A stretch of DNA of 64,000 bases from Diphasiastrum complanatum (lineage: Eukaryota; Streptophyta; Lycopodiopsida; Lycopodiales; Lycopodiaceae), in the NCBI GenBank assembly GCA_029204225.1, contig CM055096.1, positions 72,421,349 through 72,485,348 on the forward strand. Direction: 5' to 3'. A program made the position numbers and the translations under genes. The first letter of the stretch is position 1. The number at the start of each line of letters is the position of its first letter. A model generated the notes under the pieces. It was not told where the DNA came from, made no database searches, and saw only the letters and a list, made by a program, of their open reading frames with translations. Of this stretch, positions 11,012 to 21,500 are shown in pieces.

Positions 11012-11890
11012 CTTCGGAACTGAAAGAGAGCTACCTTAACTTCTGAAGGAAAAAAAGTCTAAAAGACTAATTTACAACCGTACAAGGGAAAGGAAAGATG
11101 ACTTAGCTGTTTCTGAGGACTGTACTTCCAAAGAAAAGATGAAGAGGACCCCTCTCAGCTCTTTTACCCAAGATTTTAGACCTGCTGTCCCGGAAAATCC
11201 CAATTTGAAGCTTCAAAACGGTGCCAAATTTCCCGGCTCTTGAGTTGAGTAGCTGACTGATCTGATTTCAGGTGTGGGGCTCCAACAAACCGAGTGAAAA
11301 CCGAAAATTTTCAACAAGAAATCCGGAATTTTTTGTATCCTTGCCCTCGCTGACTGGACAGCAACCTATCTGGCCTAAATATCTGAAATTTAAGGCCCAA
11401 AACCCGTTTGAATTTCTGATCTGACTTCAGGTAGTAGGTCGCTGGTCTGTGGCAATTTAGTTTGATGTTCAAACTACTGAAAAATCCTCAAAAACAGTGA
11501 TGAAAAACCAATTTTTCACCTCCCTGTCCAGCGCTGGCCCTGTTGGGAATTTTCAGACTAAACTCCACTCAGATTTGCTGAAATCCGTTTTTGAAATCAG
11601 AGATAGATCCCTGTATGTACAGCGATGGATCTACTAACTAAATCCTACTCTATTTCCGCTGGGAAATCCGTAGAGAACCCTTTGAAATCTGGAAAAAACA
11701 GCTGTCTATCCAGCGAGTTACCTCTACTGAGAATCTGGCTCCTTTCTATTGTGATTTCTCAGTGAAAATCAGAAGTTTGAAGGCTGCTCCTACAGCGATT
11801 CTCCTCCTCTAATCTTTTCTGAGAAACTCAAAGATCTTTCCTATCTTCTGATAGCTTTCTCTACTGCTGCTCCTGAACTCCCTAGGATGG

Positions 11891-11907
11891 AGATGGCTCT
11901 GATACCA
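11891..11907 (-). promoter_or_regulatory. element C primer binding site (tRNA-Met)
   Basis: The minus strand reads TGGTATCAGAGCCATCT one base from the LTR, a perfect match to the common initiator tRNA-Met primer site. Confidence 0.88.
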
Positions 11908-11908
11908 G

Positions 11909-12256
11909 TGTAATAGATCCTAACACCACAGTAGGGCAAACACTAACTGATCCACCCAACCTTGCCTACTCCTTGATATAGAGTAAGCCCCTCCTAGCCC
12001 AGTGTGAGGACTGGTAGCATGCAACTGCCAAGTGTCGACCATGTGTCACTAACGTGGCCGACTGCACGTCTGGGGGCCCTATCTTGCTGACAGGGTCCCT
12101 AGGCTGTGTTAGGCCCGCCATGGCTATGGACCGTGCTGGGGCACACTACTCACACTGTCTTGCCCTGTTGGTCATGTACGTTGGACACGACCTTGACTGT
12201 GGTATCTGACCTATCTGTGTTCCCTAGGGTTCGGCACTGGTTACGAGCTCGTAACA
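11909..12256 (-). repeat. element C right (5') LTR
   Basis: 348 bp, same TG...CA ends as the left LTR, with a 10-bp deletion near 12070. It is followed directly by the TSD TTCTA. Confidence 0.92.
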
Positions 12257-12261
12257 TTCTA

Positions 12262-12645
12262 CCTGCTATTCCCGTCAACTGGCACATGGCATCCACCTGT
12301 GGGTGATCAGTCCACTTGGCATGCCTGGCCCCTGTGACCTGTGAATACTGAGTGACTCATAGGGTACCACCCCCGTGCCCCGCCAAAGACCTGTGACCCT
12401 CTTGGTCACCCCGACTACTTGCCGGCTAGCATCTCGTCACTGACGGCTAGGGTCTCGACGGTCAAGACACACCGCATCTCTGACAACTTGTCAGGCGGCC
12501 ACACTGGGTCACTGCTCGTGACACACCGGTCCCAACTTGGGACAGATGTCCTCCTCGGTCACTGGCCCTTGCCAATACTTGGCCTCAGGCCCTTTGGTAA
12601 CCGGCCGTGCCGAGGTCGTGATAGAGTTGTAACTGGACTCTAACA
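12262..12645 (-). repeat. element B right LTR, part 2
   Basis: This continues the right LTR after element C and its second TTCTA (12257-12261). Its last 100 bp match the left LTR at about 2132-2230 nearly base for base, ending CTCTAACA. The middle (about 12262-12547) is missing from the left LTR. Confidence 0.78.
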
Positions 12646-12650
12646 CCTTG

Positions 12651-13690
12651 GGATCCGCAAACCCTCCAACAGTATCCCCTACCAAAACTGGTGGTGGTCC
12701 CACGACACCTCGCGAGATTATCGAGCAGAGGCTCAGCAAGGTTCATCCATTGAGCCACCATGCTTGTGCTAGGAAGTATCATGATGTCCGTCTTGGTCGG
12801 AACATCATGATGAATGACATACTGAGGAGACTGAGACGTATCGGTAGAAGACATGATGAGAGTAATCAAAAACTGAGAATTGGAACGCGAGAGTGTATTA
12901 GAAGGCTGGAAAGAAGGTTCGGAAAGTTCTGATCGCTGGAAAATTCGGCAAGAGCTTCGCTAGCACAAGTGAGAAATGAAATCGAATTCAGCCCTTTTAT
13001 AGGTGAATTTGGAGGGTCCATTAGACAAAGTTGGTTGCTCAGTTCTGGACAAAAATTTGCAAGCATGCTCAGTACTGTGAAAATAATTTTCAAAAATCTC
13101 AGCGAAGGTTTCTAAATTTCTGAACTGATCCGGTGAAGGTTTTTAAGATCTAGCGAAGGTTTAACATTTGCCTAAGAACATCCTTCGCCTAGGTACTGTA
13201 GATAATAAAAATTTTCAGGATCTGAACCTATGTCCAACCTAATTTTGGCATTCTGAATCCATCTGGCAGGTCGCTGAAGGTTAATAATGACTGTAAGGTG
13301 CTCGGCGAAGGTTCCCAAAATGGCAACTTGCTGAACATTCGCCTAACCTCAAAAAAGGTAGTAACTGTCCTAGAGAACCTTCGCCCACAACTCAGTATAG
13401 GTAAATTTGAGGTGGATGTGTGATCTGGCAACTCGGCGAAGGTTTCTAAAAATGTATGTGCAAAATAGTAACTGTGCTAGAGAACTTTCGGTATTGGTAA
13501 ATTTGAGGTGGATGTGTGATCTGGCAACTCGGCGAAGGTTTCTAAAAATGTATGTGCAAAAAATGACTCAAAAAGTGGTTTTCTAACGCATTTTTCCATA
13601 AAACTGTCTTTTTCCAAAAAAAGAAAAATCAATCAAGTAGTGAAAAACAAAAAATTGTAAAACAACTAAAGTACAACTGATAAGGTGTTG
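12651..13690 (-). other. element A 3' non-coding region with GCGAAGGTT repeats
   Basis: No conserved domain. It holds several copies of GCGAAGGTT, a 96-107 bp tandem duplication (13361-13467 and 13468-13563), and a minus-strand frame (12585-12869) containing the phrase WMNLAEPLLD that resembles PMNLAEPREP of the gag start at 16249-16398. Whether it is a decayed gag or a true 3' UTR is not clear. Confidence 0.45.
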
Positions 13691-13692
13691 GA

Positions 13693-13884
13693 TCAAGCTG
13701 GTTGAACTGGTTGAACGGGCTGCCAAAATTTGCGTCGTCGGCTGCTGCCATTCACCAGAGTGTCAAATCGTTTTCCATCCAAGTGTTCTAAAATAACTGC
13801 TCCATAGTTCAATATCTCTTTGACCTTGTACGGTCCTTCACCTATAAACTTCAATTTGCCTTTGATCAGTTTCGTCTTATACAT
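13693..13884 (-). CDS. element A integrase C-terminal end
   Basis: 63 residues: KTKLIKGKLKFIGEGPYKVK then YGAVILEHLDGKRFDTLVNG, matching the C-terminal integrase segment of Tat/Athila-type pol (GPY followed by a beta-rich tail). It ends WQPVQPVQPA and has no chromodomain, unlike elements B and C. Confidence 0.75.
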   Translation of the reverse strand: MYKTKLIKGKLKFIGEGPYKVKEILNYGAVILEHLDGKRFDTLVNGSSRRRKFWQPVQPVQPA

Positions 13885-14113
13885 CAGTGCTAGATCTCCT
13901 TCCTTCAGATCTTTTTTGTGTTATCGGCGATCGTGCCATGCCTTGAGGCGAGCTTTCTCTGCTGCTAATGCATGAACTGCCATCAATCTGGTCTCACGAA
14001 GTTTTTGTAAAGCCTCATGACGCATTTGTAAGGATTTTGCTTCATCCAACCGTTCCGTTGCTACCTTTGTAAGCTGTTTTAAATGCCCATAATGCTGCAT
14101 GCAGTTTATGCTC

Positions 14114-14692
14114 CTAATCAGAATGACTTGCTTCCATCGTTTTTGTCATAATGTTGCAGAGAATCTTATTGGAAGATTCAGCTTGGCCATTACCCCTCGG
14201 ATAATACGGAGTACTAAACCGATGAATAACGAAAAAGTCTTCCAACAGACACTTTATCGTTTCATTTACAAAGTGTGTTCCGCGATCGCTTATGATCTCG
14301 ATAGGACATCCAAACCTAACAATAATGTGTTCATAAAGGAACTTAGCCGTAGATTTCGCACCTACAACTCGAACTGCTTTTGCTTCAACCCACTTGGCCA
14401 TATAATTAGTTGCAACGATGATGTAACGAGCTTGAGATCTTGTTGCTGCAGGATGAATAGGACCAATATAGTCAAGGCCCCATTTCTCGAACGGTGCTTG
14501 CGATAAAACCGGATGCAAACGTGCACGTTGACAAACATCGCATGACTGAATATGATTTTCTGTATCTTTATGAAGTGTAGGCCGCCAACATCCTGATTGC
14601 AAAAGTTTGCGAACAGTGATATCTGTTGAAAAATGTCCTCCGCCCATTCCATCATGGGAAAACATGATAAGTTTAGGTACTTCATGCAGCAA
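14114..14692 (-). CDS. element A integrase core
   Basis: 192 residues. Zinc finger GGGHFSTDITVRKLLQSG with CDVCQRA; core with FEKWGLDYIGPI (first D), IISDRGTHF (second D), and STPYYPRGNGQAESSNKIL (E). All catalytic residues are visible. The RGTHF and GQAE forms suit the Tat/Athila branch rather than chromoviruses. Confidence 0.9.
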   Translation of the reverse strand: MLHEVPKLIMFSHDGMGGGHFSTDITVRKLLQSGCWRPTLHKDTENHIQSCDVCQRARLHPVLSQAPFEKWGLDYIGPIHPAATRSQARYIIVATNYMAKWVEAKAVRVVGAKSTAKFLYEHIIVRFGCPIEIISDRGTHFVNETIKCLLEDFFVIHRFSTPYYPRGNGQAESSNKILCNIMTKTMEASHSD

Positions 14693-14713
14693 AACACATC
14701 TTCTCTCCAGTCC

Positions 14714-15238
14714 TCAGTGATACACTTGTCTCGCAATCAATTGATCAGGTTGTGCCTTAAGAATCAATTGCCTGTTTTGTACTTTTGTCAAGGAATCATT
14801 GGGTTGGCCTAGCATCAGATATTCAACAATATCTGCGGCCCACTCAGGTACTGCTTCAACATAGAACAACACAACATCTGGTAGTTCATCATCTACTTCA
14901 GTATTAACTGGTGCTGATTCGATCCTTGAGACATGATCAGCTAGATAATGTTGTTTACCTTTCCGAACCACAACTCGAAAATCAAATTCGGTCAATAAAA
15001 GTAACCATCTTATAATACGCCCCATATTGTACGTTTTGTTCACTAAATAAAGTAACGGTTGGTGATCAGTATAAAATGCAAAATGCGTTGCCAGTAGATA
15101 ATGTCGAAACTTCTTAACGGAAAAAACCATGGCTAACGCTTCTCGTTCTGTTGTCGAATAATTTTTCTCAGCATTTGTAAGTTGTCTGTTTGCAAATCTG
15201 ATGGGATAATCTTTCTTATATTCACATGGCTGTGTCAA
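14714..15238 (-). CDS. element A RNase H
   Basis: 174 residues: RQLTNAEKNYSTTEREALAM, FRHYLLATHFAFYTDHQPLL, KTYNMGRIIRWLLLLTEFDF, GKQHYLADHVSRIE. These are the second half of gypsy RNase H, with the catalytic E in EREALA and D in TDHQPL. The N-part of the domain lies in the broken frame 15235-15597. Confidence 0.9.
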   Translation of the reverse strand: MTQPCEYKKDYPIRFANRQLTNAEKNYSTTEREALAMVFSVKKFRHYLLATHFAFYTDHQPLLYLVNKTYNMGRIIRWLLLLTEFDFRVVVRKGKQHYLADHVSRIESAPVNTEVDDELPDVVLFYVEAVPEWAADIVEYLMLGQPNDSLTKVQNRQLILKAQPDQLIARQVYH

Positions 15239-15974
15239 AACTGATCCAATTGCATATTTTGATGCATCAGTATTGGAGCTCGTAGTATCGGTGCAGAAGG
15301 TAAAGCTTTCTTCAATTTTTCAAATGCTTCCAACGCCTCAACTGTCCAAATCGGTACAATAGTCAGCTTGTAGGTCTTGCTAGATCTATATAAAATAAAT
15401 ATTCGATAGTAATTGGCATGAGCCATAACACATAGACTCTTCGAATTGTTCTTGGCGGCGGTAACTCGACGATGACTTTGATCTTGGAATGATCCGTAGC
15501 AATGCCATGTCTGGATATCACATGTCCAAGGACAACTCCATGAGTAACCCAAATTGGACACTTTTCTGGATTTAAGGAGATTTGGTATTTGCGACAACGT
15601 TCAAACACTTTTTCCAAACGATCCAAGTGGTCTGTATCGACACTATGGACTCCGAGATCATCCATGTAGATTTCAAGGAACTTTTGCAAGTAGTCTTTGA
15701 AGGCGAACTGCATGACTCTTTGAAATGAACTAGGTGCGTTACAAAGTCCAAATGGCATAACTTTATAAGCATAAGTTCCCCATTCTGTTGCAAAAGCTGT
15801 TTTATGGCGATCCGCAGGTGCGATCTTTACTTGGTTGTATCCACTAAATCCATTCAAAAAACTGTAGGCTTTCGCTCCAGCAAGGCGGTTCATTATGCTT
15901 TCAGTAAAGGGTAACGGAAAGTGATCCTTTCGCGTCACTTTGTTCAAAGCTTTGAGATTCACACAAATTCTCAT
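15235..15974 (-). pseudogene. element A reverse transcriptase
   Basis: The frame 15363-15974 begins MRICVNLKALNKVTRKDHFP and runs through FLNGFSGYNQVKIAP, TYAYKVMPFGLCNAPSSFQ and the active-site box EIYMDDLGVHS. The first catalytic D in the usual L-D-G-F-S-G is N here. A frameshift near 15440 moves the connection region into 15235-15597 (LTIVPIWTVEALEAFEKLKK). Confidence 0.87.
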
Positions 15975-16248
15975 CTTCTCACTCTTTTTAGGAACGACGA
16001 CAGTTGGAGAAACCCATTCAGTATGCTCAATTCCTTAAATAAAGTCGGCTTCAAGTAATTTCTGTAGCTCTTTCTTTATAAGTTCAGTAACATTTGGATT
16101 ACAGTGATAAAATCTTGTGACCTTTGGAACTGCATTAGGTATCAGAGGAATTGTATGCTCAATAACCGATGTAGGAATTTGTCTAGGCAAAACAATCTTG
16201 ATACTTGATCAATAACTTCTTTAACGCTTGAAATTGTTCGGGAGTAAG

Positions 16249-16398
16249 TTACGCTCCAACTTGAACAATCTTTTCGGGTTCTCTTGGTTCAGCAAGATTC
16301 ATTGGCTGAGTCCTAGCTGGTCCATCATAAACATCTTTCGTTTCTCCGCTAACAATCACTGGTGGAACATCCATCGGAGCTCTTCCTCCTTCGGCCAT
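16249..16398 (-). pseudogene. element A gag start fused close to RT
   Basis: A 49-residue frame beginning MAEGGRAPMDVPPVIVSGET and ending at a TAA. Directly after it the same strand carries RT-upstream sequence (LTPEQFQALKKLLIKYQDCF) with more stops. The short distance to RT means gag and protease have been deleted. Confidence 0.45.
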
Positions 16399-16549
16399 AA
16401 TTGCAAATTATGATTTGACAATGAGATTGGATCTAGATATTTCAATCAAATCCTATAAATAAGGATTTTCCAAAATCTCTATCTGAATATAACAGAATGA
16501 CTCAAAAAATTGACAGAGGCTAGATCTGGTAGATTAGAACCTAAAAATA

Positions 16550-17400
16550 GAACAGGGGAAGGTTTCTTGGGCAAAGGTAGGCTCGGCGAAGGTTCTTCAC
16601 TGCTATTTTGGATAAAAAATCACTGATCTGGCTATTTTCTGACAAATCTGGTAAAAATAATCTTTGCTGAACTCACAGACAGTAAATCTAACTCAGATAA
16701 AGCTAGGGTAGAACTGGCGAAGGTTCTGGTAGGCGAACAATCAATTTTTCCAATTGGGCGAGGATTAAAATAGACTTTTTGCAAGATACTGATTATTTTA
16801 ATTCGTCGAACTCTCAGATGGTGATTTACTATATTTAGAATCCTCAGAAAAGTCAGCGAAGGTTGCAAGATTAATACTGTTATTTTTGCAAAAAGATCCC
16901 TTTTTGACAAAAATAGGTCAATATGACAAATGGCCTTGACAAAAACGTTCGCCCAATTCATTGATTATAAAAAATAGTAAGTAGGACTGACACAGACTCT
17001 GGCGAAGGTTTACGCGAAGGTTCTTTTCAGAGAACTGATATGTTTGCAAAAAGGTGTTAAACTTTCCACAAAAGGTTACCAGCAACTAGATGAATAGTAA
17101 CTTTGGCCTTCTATTTTTGGTATTATTCTTCGCCGACCTGGCAGTAGTTAGATCTAAATCACACCTATGCACAGTGAATCGGGCGAAGGTTCTTTTTCTG
17201 TATTTTTTAGGGTTTTGGTGGTTTTTTGGTGTTTTTTGATGGTTTTTCTGATGTTTTTGCAAATCTGCTAGGACATAACCTTCGCCCTTCAATCTGAAGG
17301 TTCTGTGAGTGAAACCGAAGCTTCTTGCAACTCGGCGAAGGTTTCCTGTAAGAGGGTAAAAAGTTATCAGATCTGACAATTTTGCCTCCTTTTTGCTCAA
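16550..17400 (-). repeat. element A leader with dispersed GCGAAGGTT motif
   Basis: Non-coding stretch between primer site and pol. It has at least seven exact GCGAAGGTT copies (for example near 16588, 16717, 16856, 17002, 17014, 17184, 17333) and one inverted copy near 17278. The same motif recurs on the other side of pol (13100-13540). Confidence 0.7.
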
Positions 17401-17641
17401 ATCTGGCAGAAATGATCGATTTTTGTTGTTTTCTCTGATTTCTCAGATCCAGATGGTCTTAGGAATGGTGATCTGAGTAGCTTCCCTTGCTCAACAATCA
17501 GATTAGATTTCAAACAAGAAGATCCACTCAAATCAAGCAAAATCACTCTCAATCTAATCCTAAAATGCAATTGTAAACAAGATGCCTAATGCAAGCTAAC
17601 GTCCATCCAAACATACTGCAAACTGATAAATTGGCGTAGCT

Positions 17642-17660
17642 CCCCGGTAACGGCGCCAAA
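17642..17660 (-). promoter_or_regulatory. element A primer binding site
   Basis: Read on the minus strand it gives TTTGGCGCCGTTACCGGGG, two or three bases inside the LTR edge. This matches the plant Tat/Athila primer-site motif TGGCGCCGTTGCCGGGGA with one change. It sets the minus orientation of element A. Confidence 0.75.
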
Positions 17661-17662
17661 AT

Positions 17663-17844
17663 TGTTGTGGCCTCAATCCTAGATCCAAGCACACAAGCAT
17701 CAAGGAGACGAGGTTAGATGTCACGTGGAGGTTCGATCCCATGAGAGCGATAGGATAGATTAAAATCCAGCATGCATTGATGATCCAAAATTAACACTAA
17801 GATCTATAAACACTAGCATTAACCCTACAACCATTAACACTAAA
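17663..17844 (-). repeat. element A right (5') LTR fragment
   Basis: This is the partner of the left LTR, starting TGTTGTGG directly beside the primer site. Homology stops abruptly at 17844, so the 5' part of the element's 5' LTR, including any promoter, is lost. Confidence 0.7.
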
Positions 17845-19007
17845 ATTTATATGAATAATGTTTAACTTCACATGGTCGTTGTATTAATATTTTACATTAT
17901 GACTTAGCTCATAACTTATACCTTGTACTTATTATTATGTCCCATGATCTTTACTTATGTTGTTAATGTTGTTCATTTAGACTTTTTTTAGAAGGAATGA
18001 GAGAACGAAGATGAAGTTATGGACTCGGCTCATTACATTCCCCATGTCCATTTACATTTACTTTACTTTATGCATAAGCAGGCCTTGGGCCCTTTTTTAT
18101 TCATTATTGACACTTAGACTATATGGTTAGCCTTGGGCCTTATTATTCATTATTTGGACATTTGGACATATTACTGGAGAGTGGGGGCCTTCTTGGAGGG
18201 CACACTATTATCCCTCCCAGTTGGGCCTAACCACTGGAAGCTTCCTTTTAGGGCTTCCTCTAGGCTATAAGTAGGGAATCTGTGTCATTTGTTACTCAGT
18301 TGATGATATTGATCTCTCTCTTTAGTCTCCTTAATCTCTCTCTTTCCTGCTTTCTAGGGTTAAGTCTTACTTATGTGATGCATTCATAGCTTAGCTCTAG
18401 ATCAATTGTGGCTTCATTCGTAACTCTATCTATTTGGAAGTTAACTTTATTCATGTCCTCTAGTTTAGTGCATGAGAATCTGCCATATTGTAGAAATTCA
18501 GAGCTGGTGGCTCTACTAAATGGTCTTGGGCCTTGTCAAATGATTGATTAGTGGCCACTATTATAGCAGGACAAGTCTAACTACCTGTTCGAAATGATCT
18601 GTTTGAGTTTATGTTCTGATTTTTGTATAGAGCTCATCAATCATTGGGCTATACTTATAAGGTATGTACCTTGAATTATCTTATAATATTTCTCTAGGCT
18701 ATTGCTGAAAATCATCGTTGAACTGCTGAAATTTATGTTTTTCCTGCTGCATTGCTTGAGAAACCATGTTTTTACTTTTGCAAACTAAACATTCAAGGAA
18801 AGTTTATAAAATACACATTTTTACAAGAAGCATTTCGAACTCGATCTTTTGATATGTGCCATTGACAGTAGATACGATTGTAACCAGGGTCAACCTAGTT
18901 AACCCACGTGGTTAGGATTGAGAATCATTGCTGTTTTGCACCATGAGAGTGTGAAGTTTTAACATTTTGGTCGATGACTTGAGAGCCTGTTATTGTGCAC
19001 AAGATAC
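17845..19007. other. unassigned AT-rich sequence
   Basis: No coding signature. It has a direct repeat of a phrase around CCTTGGGCC...TTATTCATTATT (18083 and 18129) and a TATAAGTA at 18266-18273 followed by pyrimidine-rich sequence, which could be a promoter of an old LTR, but I cannot find LTR ends. Confidence 0.35.
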
Positions 19008-19014
19008 TTCAGAT

Positions 19015-19244
19015 CTAAGGTAGCGGACGCTGCGTCCGAACGCGTATCCGTGTCTGGGCGCGGACACGCCAGGGGTGCGTCCAGGGGTCTGGACGCGTCC
19101 GGTTTTTTTTTTTTTTTAAGTTTTTTTACTGTTATTTAGTGTAAAAAAATTTTTAAAAAAAATGGGACGCGTCCGGGTCCGGACGCCGGCCGCGGACGGG
19201 ATTGCCCACGCCCGCACGCCGGATGTGGATGCGGATTGCCCACG
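19015..19244. mobile_element. CpG-rich MITE candidate
   Basis: A 230-bp GC-rich island in AT-rich DNA, packed with GGACGCGTCCGG-type palindromes and a T/A-rich centre. It is flanked by TTCAGAT on both sides (19008-19014 and 19245-19251), 7 of 8 bases of a possible hAT-size TSD. The terminal inverted repeats are weak, so the class is uncertain. Confidence 0.5.
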
Positions 19245-19251
19245 TTCAGAT

Positions 19252-20400
19252 ATTAGAAGGCTTCAAGCCTGGAGCCTTGGCAACTTATAACAATGATGGC
19301 TTGAACTTATAAAGCTCATAACTTAATTGTGCATTGGTGCTTTGCAACAGTTCTCTACTCTGCTGTTGATATATTTGTCGTGCTTTGCAAATAGTATTCG
19401 TTAGTTTCAGTTATTTGGTATCTTAACAAGGTATTGATCATTCTTATTGTGTATTTTAACATGCATTTCTTTTATACGCAGTCACACTCATTGGGAGAAT
19501 TGCCTTCTATGGTTCACCGTATGGCTGCACTACGATTATTGTGGAGTTTGACACATGATATACTGGTATTTCTATTACGTTCCTCATCTAGTAGATATCC
19601 TTTAGATAGGTGTTTAGTAAGATCTTGTTATTAGGTCAACGATATTGGTCAAGTTCTCATACAAACTGAAGTAATTCTAGGCATTATGGGCTGATGACAT
19701 TCCATTGTCAATATGTCGTGTAGTTCCTATCTCCGTTGAATATCATATTCTCTCACACAATGGATCCATCTAGTGATGCAACTGAGTGACCTAGTGTGCA
19801 GTGGGATAGGACAATAGCAATTGCTAGGAGAATGTAGGATGACCCTTGAGCGCAGTGAGAAGCTGCTCAAGGAGTATCGTCATTTTCAACTTGTGATAGT
19901 CTCCTTCTACTTCACATATTGCAAGAGGGGCCGGTCAAGATTTATGCAATCAAGAATATCACTAGTGCCATAAAGAGAGGAAAACCCAAGAAAGAACACA
20001 TATCATCAAAAGGAGAACAACCTATCAATCGAAGAGGGATCGTGATGTTGAAATTGATATGCCAGCCATTGAATCCAACAAAGCTCCAATGACATCCTTC
20101 AATTAAAGAATCCAAACAGGAAAGTTCCAAATAGTAGAAGCAATCATGATAGGAAAAAAAATAAATATGTAGAATGTCAATTGATTCGCTTGCTAGGCAT
20201 TTGTATTGGAGATACATTTTTTATATGGATAAATTTAAACACAGTTGGGTCAAAAATATCTGCTCCCTTCCTACTCCTGAATTTTTTTTTCTCCAAATCG
20301 ACTTCATATAATTTAGAATCTTGCGATCTTGTACAACTTATTAGGTTCTTACTAGGTAACAGGTCGCCAACAAGAATCTAAATAATTTAGACCCTCCCAC
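19252..20400. other. unassigned sequence
   Basis: No motif or repeat that I can assign. Short open frames on both strands lack family signatures. Confidence 0.4.
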
Positions 20401-21500
20401 TTAACTGGGTGCTCCATTACATTTCTATTCCTCAACACCTTGTTTCTGCGGCCAAAAATCTTTCCTCATTCGTTGGTGGCAGATTGTTGATTGCCTCTAC
20501 AGCAGTTCAATATATGCCATTTCGGAATTGGAACAAGAAAGACAATATGAATTTCGGTTTTGCCTAGTAGCTCCATTTCATAGGCTAGATTCCCAACTCT
20601 TCTTACAACTCTAGAAGGTCCATATTAACTCTTGTTAGTTTGTCACCTTTAAGATTTTTCTTATGGAATTTGTGGTAGCCATATCTCCATCTGTGTCCTT
20701 TCATCAGCATACCCTCATAATCCTTGCTCGAGGCTTAACCATATTATCCTTAGTCAATAGTGCTTCAGCTTGCATTCTTTCCATATCATTCTTGACCTAT
20801 TGCTCTTGAATTTCCTTATCCAGCATGTTTGTCGGCAATTTGAACTTTGCATCCAAATAGCGATTCCTATTGACTACTTCCTACACTAAAATTCTCCATG
20901 GCTTCCTACACTAAAATTCTCCATTGCCACACCTTCGGGAGCATTTGCAAGGTGGTAAATCATCCATCATTTTATCTTCAAATGTATATATGCTTTCTCT
21001 TACATGCATGTAAGGCCACGCTTCTTCCATTCAGATTTTTGCTTGCTTGGTTATACTATAAAAGCATGAACTTGGCATCCCTGTCAGTAATAACCTCTTC
21101 TGACAAGTCATCATATTTTAACACTTTTCAAGAGATTCAACTGCAACTTGAGAAGCAGTGTTTTAGATTTCAATAGAAATGAAATGTGCCATTTTAGTGA
21201 GTCTATAGACTGCTAGAAAACACCTCTTGTTGTACTGCACAAGCAAGTGATAAAATTCATACTTATATATTCCCATTTCTCTCCAGAATGGGTAATTGTT
21301 GCACCCGTTAGGCATTGAGGTACTTATTCTGTTACTTCAGCAAGCACCGCATGTCATGACAAAATCCATGTAATCCTCCCCATTAGAAGCTATGATTAAC
21401 CATACCAAAAGTTTTAACCATAAATGAGCTCCAAGGGTGTACAATGTACCTCTTACATAATGTTTTGTTTGAAAATCAATGGTGAGTTTAAGCAGATTTT
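20400..21500 (-). pseudogene. decayed gypsy integrase region
   Basis: No long frame, but the minus strand keeps recognisable pieces. Near 20500-20640 is YGPSRVVRRVGNLAYEMELL followed by KTEIHIVFLV, the integrase C-terminal motif. Near 20640-20720 is a KGHRWRYGYHKFHKKNLKGD-like segment. Near 21180-21290 is [15 protein letters not shown], the integrase core strand before the second catalytic D. Stops and frameshifts are frequent, so this is an old copy unrelated in age to elements A-C. Confidence 0.65.

Larger units (their letters stand above)
6996..12256 (-). mobile_element. Ty3/gypsy chromovirus C, structurally complete ends, RT deleted
   Basis: A 5261-bp element with LTRs 6996-7353 and 11909-12256 and a perfect TSD TTCTA (6991-6995 and 12257-12261). 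Its tRNA-Met primer site is next to the right LTR and its polypurine tract next to the left. It lies inside the right LTR of element B. The minus strand shows gag, protease, RT N-edge, integrase and chromodomain, but the RT core and RNase H are missing, so it could move only in trans. Confidence 0.93.
2049..12645 (-). mobile_element. Ty3/gypsy chromovirus B, containing element C
   Basis: LTRs start TGTCACAAGC at 2049 and 6901. The left LTR runs to 2231. The right LTR is split by element C into 6901-6995 and 12262-12645. The candidate 5-bp TSD is CATTG (2044-2048) against CCTTG (12646-12650), one mismatch. A tRNA-Met-type primer site lies at 6885-6899 and a purine tract (minus strand) beside 2232. 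Gag, RT, RNase H, integrase and a C-terminal chromodomain are recognisable but broken. B sits inside element A, so it is younger than A. Confidence 0.85.
1355..17844 (-). mobile_element. Ty3/gypsy element A, Tat/Athila-like, defective
   Basis: The two ends share an LTR-like block starting TGTTGTGG (1355-1542 and 17663-17844). Next to the right copy, read on the minus strand, is ATTTTGGCGCCGTTACCGGG, the primer-site type of Tat/Athila elements. Pol domains lie in order RT, RNase H, integrase on the minus strand (15974 to 13693). Only about 1.6 kb separates the primer site from RT, so most of gag and protease is missing. Element B has inserted between the integrase end and the left LTR. The right LTR breaks off after about 180 bp, so no TSD can be checked. 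The lineage call rests mainly on the primer site. Confidence 0.75.

Noticed and set aside
18266-18273. TATAAGTA as a host gene promoter
   Set aside because: No coding sequence downstream and no LTR ends; recorded only within the unassigned region.
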